Below are positions 59,608-64,000 of a stretch of 64,000 nucleotides of DNA, piece by piece (within the stretch, counting starts at the first letter, position 1; every line of letters starts with the position of its first letter). A program made the translations under genes and the position numbers. The stretch is from Aeromicrobium sp. (GTDB taxonomy: Bacteria; Actinomycetota; Actinomycetes; Propionibacteriales; Nocardioidaceae). Below the pieces are notes generated by a model, which had not been told where the DNA came from, ran no database searches, and saw nothing but the letters and a program-made list of their open reading frames with translations. The DNA lies in contig NZ_JAGLCD010000008.1 of NCBI RefSeq assembly GCF_023146395.1, positions 1 to 64,000 of the forward strand. Direction: 5' to 3'.

Positions 59608-61032
59608 GTGCCTCGCCTGACCGCCCATGACCTGATCGACCTCGTCCTCGACGACGGCTCCGTCGAGTCGTGGGACTCGCCCATCGACGTCTCGGGGCAT
59701 CCCGAGACGTACCGGCGCGAGCTGGCGGCCGCCACCGAGCGCGCCGGCACCGACGAATCGATCCTGACCGGGCGCGGCACGATGCGCGGGCGTCCCGTGG
59801 CATTCGTGGTCAACGAGTTCCGTTTCCTGGCCGGCTCCATCGGCCAGGCCGCCGCTGACCGGATCGTCACCGCCGTGCGCCGGGCGACGTCCGAGGGGCT
59901 GCCGATCCTGGCGGCCACGGCGTCCGGCGGCACCCGGATGCAGGAGGGGACCCCCGCCTTCGTCCGCATGGTCGACATCAGCCGGGCCCTCATGGACCAC
60001 CGCAAGGCCGGTCTGCCCTACCTGGTCTACCTGCGACATCCCACGACCGGCGGCGTGTTCGCCTCCTGGGGGTCGCTGGGTCACGTCCGCATCGCCGAGC
60101 CCGGCGCCCTGATCGGCTTCCTGGGTCCCAAGGTCTACGAGCTGCTCCACGGCCGACCCTTCCCGCCGGGGGTGCAGACCTCGGACAACCTCGTGCGCCA
60201 CGGCGTCGTCGACGCCGTCGTGATCCCCGACGAGCTGCCGCTCGTGGTCGACCGCACCCTCGCGATCCTCGTCGACCCGCCGCTGGCCCGCGAGCTCGAA
60301 CCGCGGCGAGGTCCGGTCGAGGCGCGGCTCGGCACGTGGGAGTCGATCGAGCTGACGCGGACCGACGGGCGAGCCGGGATCCGCGAGGTCCTGCGCCACG
60401 GCAGCGACCCGATCGTGCGGCTCCAGGGCACGGGCGAGGGCGAGAGCGACGCAGCGATGATCGTCGCGCTGGCGCGGCTCGACGGTCAGCCGTGCGTCGT
60501 GATCGGGCAGGACCGCCAGGCGCAGACCCCCGAGTCACCCATGGGACCCGCGGCACTGCGCGAGGCGCGGCGGGGCATGGAGCTCGCCGACGAGCTCGGG
60601 CTGCCGCTCGTGTCGTTCATCGACACCCCGGGCGCCGAGCTGTCCCCCGAGGCCGAGCAGGGGGCCATCGCCGGCGAGATCGCGCGGTGCATCAGCCAGA
60701 TGTCGACCCTGCGCGTCCCGACCATCTCGGTGCTGCTGGGCCAGGGATGCGGCGGCGGTGCGCTGGCGCTGCTGCCGGCCGACGTCGTCGTGGCCGCGGA
60801 GAACTCCTGGCTCTCCCCCCTGCCGCCGGAGGGTGCGAGCGCGATCGTCCACGGCGACGTCGAGCACGCCGCCGAGATGGCAGTCGCGCAGCTCGTGAGC
60901 GCCACCGACCTGCACCGGCACGGCGTCGTCCACCACGTCGTGCGCGAGTACCCCGACGACGACGCCGAGTCGTTGGCTCGGGCCGTCGTCGCCGAGGTCG
61001 CGGCCCAGCTGGAGGGGTTGAGCCACCGATGA
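59608..61032 (+). CDS. Fused acyl-CoA carboxyltransferase (AccD3-like)
   Basis: Encodes 474 residues that combine beta-type (GGTRMQEGTPAFVRM) and alpha-type (GQGCGGGALALLPADVVVAA) carboxyltransferase halves in one chain, so it can carboxylate an acyl-CoA from carboxybiotin. The N-terminal zinc ribbon of AccD is absent. The size and fusion resemble M. tuberculosis AccD3 (Rv0904c). A CAGACT box lies 6 bases before the GTG. Its stop overlaps the mshD start. No biotin carboxylase is nearby. Substrate unknown. Confidence 0.85.
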   Translation: MPRLTAHDLIDLVLDDGSVESWDSPIDVSGHPETYRRELAAATERAGTDESILTGRGTMRGRPVAFVVNEFRFLAGSIGQAAADRIVTAVRRATSEGLPILAATASGGTRMQEGTPAFVRMVDISRALMDHRKAGLPYLVYLRHPTTGGVFASWGSLGHVRIAEPGALIGFLGPKVYELLHGRPFPPGVQTSDNLVRHGVVDAVVIPDELPLVVDRTLAILVDPPLARELEPRRGPVEARLGTWESIELTRTDGRAGIREVLRHGSDPIVRLQGTGEGESDAAMIVALARLDGQPCVVIGQDRQAQTPESPMGPAALREARRGMELADELGLPLVSFIDTPGAELSPEAEQGAIAGEIARCISQMSTLRVPTISVLLGQGCGGGALALLPADVVVAAENSWLSPLPPEGASAIVHGDVEHAAEMAVAQLVSATDLHRHGVVHHVVREYPDDDAESLARAVVAEVAAQLEGLSHR

Positions 61033-61829
61033 GCGTGCCCGAGCTGGTGCAGCGGGCGACGGAGTTCGACCACGTGTCACCGCTCAACGAGGCGAACATG
61101 CTGGCGCTCGAGGCGGGCGACACCCCGCGTGTCGACGTGCAGGTCGAGGCGGGCTCGGAGGTCGTCGCGCTGGCCTTCGCGGCCGGTGACGCCCCGGTCG
61201 AGCTCGTGGTCGATCCACGGTTTCGCCGCGGCGGACTCGGCCATCGGGTGGCCGCGTCGGTGCTGGACGACGGCGAGACCCGGTTCTGGGCCCACGGCGA
61301 CCTGCCGCCCGCGCGGAAGCTGGCCCGGCGACTCGGGCTCCGCGCGGAGCGCACGCTGCTCGTGCTGCGCCGCGAGGACGCGCCGCCGGTCGACCTGCGC
61401 ATGCCCGAGGGCGTCACGATCCGCACGTTCACCGATGCGGACGCCGAGGCGGTCGTGGCGGTCAACGCGCGCGCCTTCGCCTCCCACCCGGAGCAGGGAG
61501 CGATGGACCTCGCCGACTTCCGGCGCCGCGCGTCGGCGTCCTGGTTCGACCCCGAGGGCCTCTTCGTCGCCGAGCGCGACGGCGAGGTCGTGGGCTTCCA
61601 CTGGACCAAGGTCGACGACGGGATCGGCGAGGTCTACGTCGTCGGCGTCGACCCGGCGGCTCACGGCGGCGGCCTCGGCACCGCGCTCACCGCACGCGGC
61701 CTGCAGCACCTCGACACGCAGGTGCCGGTCGTCGACCTCTACGTCGAGGCCGACAACGCCCCCGCCCTGGCGGTCTACCACCGCCTCGGCTTCACCGAGC
61801 ACGCCCGCGACACCCTCTACGCCCGCTGA
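61029..61829 (+). CDS. mshD: Mycothiol synthase
   Basis: Encodes 266 residues with two GNAT acetyltransferase domains. MshD acetylates Cys-GlcN-Ins with acetyl-CoA in the last step of mycothiol synthesis. The C-terminal domain has the acetyl-CoA motif VGVDPAAHGGGLGTALTARG and ends in YVEADNAPALAVYHRLGF. The start overlaps the carboxyltransferase stop (ATGA). In M. tuberculosis mshD (Rv0819) also follows glnR, here with the carboxyltransferase between them. Confidence 0.94.
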   Translation: MSVPELVQRATEFDHVSPLNEANMLALEAGDTPRVDVQVEAGSEVVALAFAAGDAPVELVVDPRFRRGGLGHRVAASVLDDGETRFWAHGDLPPARKLARRLGLRAERTLLVLRREDAPPVDLRMPEGVTIRTFTDADAEAVVAVNARAFASHPEQGAMDLADFRRRASASWFDPEGLFVAERDGEVVGFHWTKVDDGIGEVYVVGVDPAAHGGGLGTALTARGLQHLDTQVPVVDLYVEADNAPALAVYHRLGFTEHARDTLYAR

Positions 61830-61859
61830 CCCACCCCGCCCGGCCCGGGCGGTGAGGGG

Positions 61860-62936
61860 TCAGGAGAGGCCGCGGTGCAGAGCCGCCGCGATACGCGCGA
61901 TCGCGGCCGGCGCGGAACGTCCGAAGGAGACCATGTTGGCGAAGCCGTGGATCAGCCCCTCCTCGCACCGGTACTCGACCGGGACCCCCGCGGACTGCAT
62001 CTTCTCGGCGTAGGCCCGACCCTCGTCCAGGAGCGGGTCGAAACCCGCCGTGACGAGGTAGGCGGGCGCGACGCCCGAGACGTCACCGTGCAGCGGCGAG
62101 AGCCGCGGGTCGGTGCGGTCCTCGTCGCCGGCGAGGTAGTTCTCCTCGGCCTTGTCCATGAATCCCGTGGTCAGGTAGAAGCCCTCGCCGAACGTGTGGC
62201 GACTCGGGCTCCGCTCCGCGAAGTCGGTGGCCGGGTAGATCAGCAGCTGGAAAGCCGGCTGCGGGTTCCCGCTCCCTCCGCCGTTCCCGTTCTGTCCCTG
62301 CTCCCGAGCGGCTCGCTGCGCGACGACCGCGGCGAGGTTGCCGCCGGCGCTGTCGCCGCCGACCGCGATGCGCGCGGGATCGATGCCCAGCCCGCTCGCC
62401 CGGTCGCGCACCCACTCCCACGCGGCCCAGGCGTCGTCGACCGCGGCCGGGAACTGGGCCTCCGGGGCGAGGCGGTAGTCGACCGCGACGACCCGCACCT
62501 GGGCGGCCTCGGCCAGGAACCGGCAGAGCGCGTCGTGGCTGTCCAGGTCGCCGTAGATCCACCCGCCCCCGTGGAAGAACACGAGCGCCGGCGACGCACC
62601 GGCGAGATCGCGCGGGGTGTAGAAGCGCAGGCCGAGCCGGCTGCCGCCCGGTCCGTCGATGACCCGGTCCGTCACCGCACCGATCGTCGGGGTGCCCCCG
62701 ACCATCTGGGTGCTGGAGCGCAGGATGCGTCGCCCGCGCGAGACGCTGACCTCCTCGACGGCGGGGCCCTCCAGCCGGGCCAGGCGCAGCAGCAGCTGCA
62801 TCTCGTGGTCGAGGCGCTTGCCGTCGACCACGACCGGGGCGCCCCCCGCCGCGCGCAGAAGGGGTGCCGGCAGGCGCATGACCCCGCGCGCCACGCCCCC
62901 GCGAACCGTGCCGATGACCGCGCCAACCGATGCCAT
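61860..62936 (-). CDS. Alpha/beta hydrolase, hormone-sensitive-lipase family
   Basis: Encodes 358 residues. The HGGGW oxyanion motif, the nucleophile GDSAGGN, and the later Asp ([10 protein letters not shown]) and His (HGFANM) of the triad are clear, so it is an esterase/lipase of family IV. I chose ATG 62936 because TACCTT lies 6 bases upstream; a GTG at 62957 is inside that promoter. A Gly/Asn-rich insert ([13 protein letters not shown]) is unusual. Substrate unknown. Confidence 0.9.
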   Translation of the reverse strand: MASVGAVIGTVRGGVARGVMRLPAPLLRAAGGAPVVVDGKRLDHEMQLLLRLARLEGPAVEEVSVSRGRRILRSSTQMVGGTPTIGAVTDRVIDGPGGSRLGLRFYTPRDLAGASPALVFFHGGGWIYGDLDSHDALCRFLAEAAQVRVVAVDYRLAPEAQFPAAVDDAWAAWEWVRDRASGLGIDPARIAVGGDSAGGNLAAVVAQRAAREQGQNGNGGGSGNPQPAFQLLIYPATDFAERSPSRHTFGEGFYLTTGFMDKAEENYLAGDEDRTDPRLSPLHGDVSGVAPAYLVTAGFDPLLDEGRAYAEKMQSAGVPVEYRCEEGLIHGFANMVSFGRSAPAAIARIAAALHRGLS

Positions 62937-63001
62937 GCGGGCAAGGTACCGCACCACTCGCCGTTCACCCGGCAGTCACCTTCTCGTGCCACGATGAGGC
63001 C

Positions 63002-64000
63002 ATGGAGAGTGCTGACCTGAGCGTCACCGACGTGACCTCCCCGGACGAGTTCGACGTCGATCCGCCCTACGACTCCGAGGTCGGCACCCTCCCCGACGAC
63101 CGGTTCCTGGATCGCGAGCTCTCCTGGATCTCGTTCAACGAACGCGTCCTGGAGCTCGCGCAGGACCGCAGCCTGCCGTTGCTGGAACGCGTCCGGTTCA
63201 TGGCGATCTTCGCGAGCAACCTCGACGAGTTCTTCATGGTGCGGGTCGCCGGCCTCAAGCGCCGTATCGCGGCGGGCGTCGCTGTGCCCACGGCGAGCGG
63301 GCTCCATCCCAAGGAGGTCCTGAAGCGCAGCATCGCGGCAAGCCAGGAGCTGCAGCGCCGCCACGCCGACCACCTGCACGAGCACCTGGCGAGCGACCTC
63401 GAGGCCGAGGGCATCGAGCTGCTGCGGTGGGACGACCTGACGCCCGACGAGCAGGAGCTCGTCTCCCAGACCTACCGCGACCGCGTGTTCCCCGTGCTGA
63501 CCCCGCTCGCGGTCGACCCGGCGCACCCGTTCCCGTACATCTCCGGCCTCTCGCTCAACATGGCCGTCGTGCTGCGCAACGCCGGCACGGGCAAGGACCA
63601 CTTCGCCCGGGTCAAGGTGCCGCCCATCATCACCCGGTGGATGGAGGTGGGCCCGCAGCGCTACCTCCCGCTCGAAGACGCGATGGCCGCCCATCTCCAC
63701 CTGCTGTTCCCGGGCATGGAGATCCTCGCGCACCACACGTTCCGGGTGACGCGCAACGAGGACCTCGAGGTCGAGGAGGACGACGCCGAGAACCTCCTCA
63801 AGGCGCTCGAGCAGGAGCTGCTGCGGCGCAAGTTCGGACCGGCGGTCCGCCTCGAGGTCGAACCGTCGATCTCCGACGACGTCCTGGAGCTGCTGACCTC
63901 TGAGCTCGGGGTGCGCGCCGACGAGGTCGTGCGCCTGCCCGGGCCGCTCGACCTGCGCTCGCTCAACGAGATCGCCGACATCGACCGTCCCGAGCTGCAC
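63002..64000 (+). CDS. ppk: Polyphosphate kinase 1, 5' part (cut by window edge)
   Basis: Encodes the first 333 residues of PPK1, which makes polyphosphate from ATP. The N-terminal domain reads [20 protein letters not shown] and the head domain includes [20 protein letters not shown] and [20 protein letters not shown] Lys/Asp-rich acidic leader of about 35 residues precedes it. CACGAT lies 6 bases before the ATG. The catalytic His region is outside the window. Confidence 0.96.
   Translation, partial: MESADLSVTDVTSPDEFDVDPPYDSEVGTLPDDRFLDRELSWISFNERVLELAQDRSLPLLERVRFMAIFASNLDEFFMVRVAGLKRRIAAGVAVPTASGLHPKEVLKRSIAASQELQRRHADHLHEHLASDLEAEGIELLRWDDLTPDEQELVSQTYRDRVFPVLTPLAVDPAHPFPYISGLSLNMAVVLRNAGTGKDHFARVKVPPIITRWMEVGPQRYLPLEDAMAAHLHLLFPGMEILAHHTFRVTRNEDLEVEEDDAENLLKALEQELLRRKFGPAVRLEVEPSISDDVLELLTSELGVRADEVVRLPGPLDLRSLNEIADIDRPELH

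Overview
The window is chromosomal DNA from a high-GC actinobacterium. Evidence includes the actinobacterial rpoB/rpoC and ribosomal-protein gene order, a complete Mce lipid-import operon, a mycothiol synthase gene, a GlnR regulator, GTG/TTG starts, and many genes whose -10 box lies 6-7 bases before the start codon (leaderless style). The two GGTTTCGATACG-type intergenic repeats and the overall layout suggest Propionibacteriales, most likely an Aeromicrobium- or Nocardioides-like organism; that placement is inference from memory, not a search.

Region 1 (1-20.7 kb, all minus strand) is the transcription/translation core: tRNA-Trp, secE, nusG, rplK, rplA, an L10-leader with an intrinsic attenuator, rplJ, rplL, two tandem terminators, an 11-gene Mce operon (ATPase, two YrbE permeases, MceA-F, two Mce-associated proteins), then rpoB and the start of rpoC. 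In Mycobacterium tuberculosis the Mce ATPase gene mkl sits alone in this interval; here the whole transporter is present.

Region 2 (20.8-31.9 kb) is mixed housekeeping: a TM2/GYF-like protein, adenosine deaminase, small membrane proteins, murB, rpmG with tRNA-Met and tRNA-Thr, pyrD, an unrecognised propeller-like protein, a dinucleotide-binding reductase, tRNA-Tyr, yajQ and hrpB.

Region 3 (31.9-46.9 kb) has a MarR/MFS efflux pair, typA, a DUF559-like nuclease, a NarL-type two-component system, an AlkB-like dioxygenase, the XRE-HbhA-DUF2516 cluster (as M. tuberculosis Rv0474-Rv0476), asparaginase, the GDP-mannose pair manC/manA and a DEAD-box helicase.

Region 4 (47-64 kb) holds envelope and sulfur functions: a tyrosine autokinase and a low-molecular-weight tyrosine phosphatase, ygfZ, nitrobindin, dtd, an LCP glycopolymer ligase, a DUF4012 protein, two related LPXTG proteins, a sulfurtransferase operon preceded by a cysteine-containing leader peptide, a thioredoxin-like gene, glnR, a fused acyl-CoA carboxyltransferase, mshD, an esterase and the 5' part of ppk. 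Much of this follows M. tuberculosis Rv0811c-Rv0819.

No CRISPR array, insertion sequence, prophage or defence island was seen. The least-explained material is a family of CGGTG...CACCG inverted repeats at four loci, some of which supply the stop codons of neighbouring genes, together with the LPXTG/DUF4012/LCP neighbourhood and the propeller-like gene.
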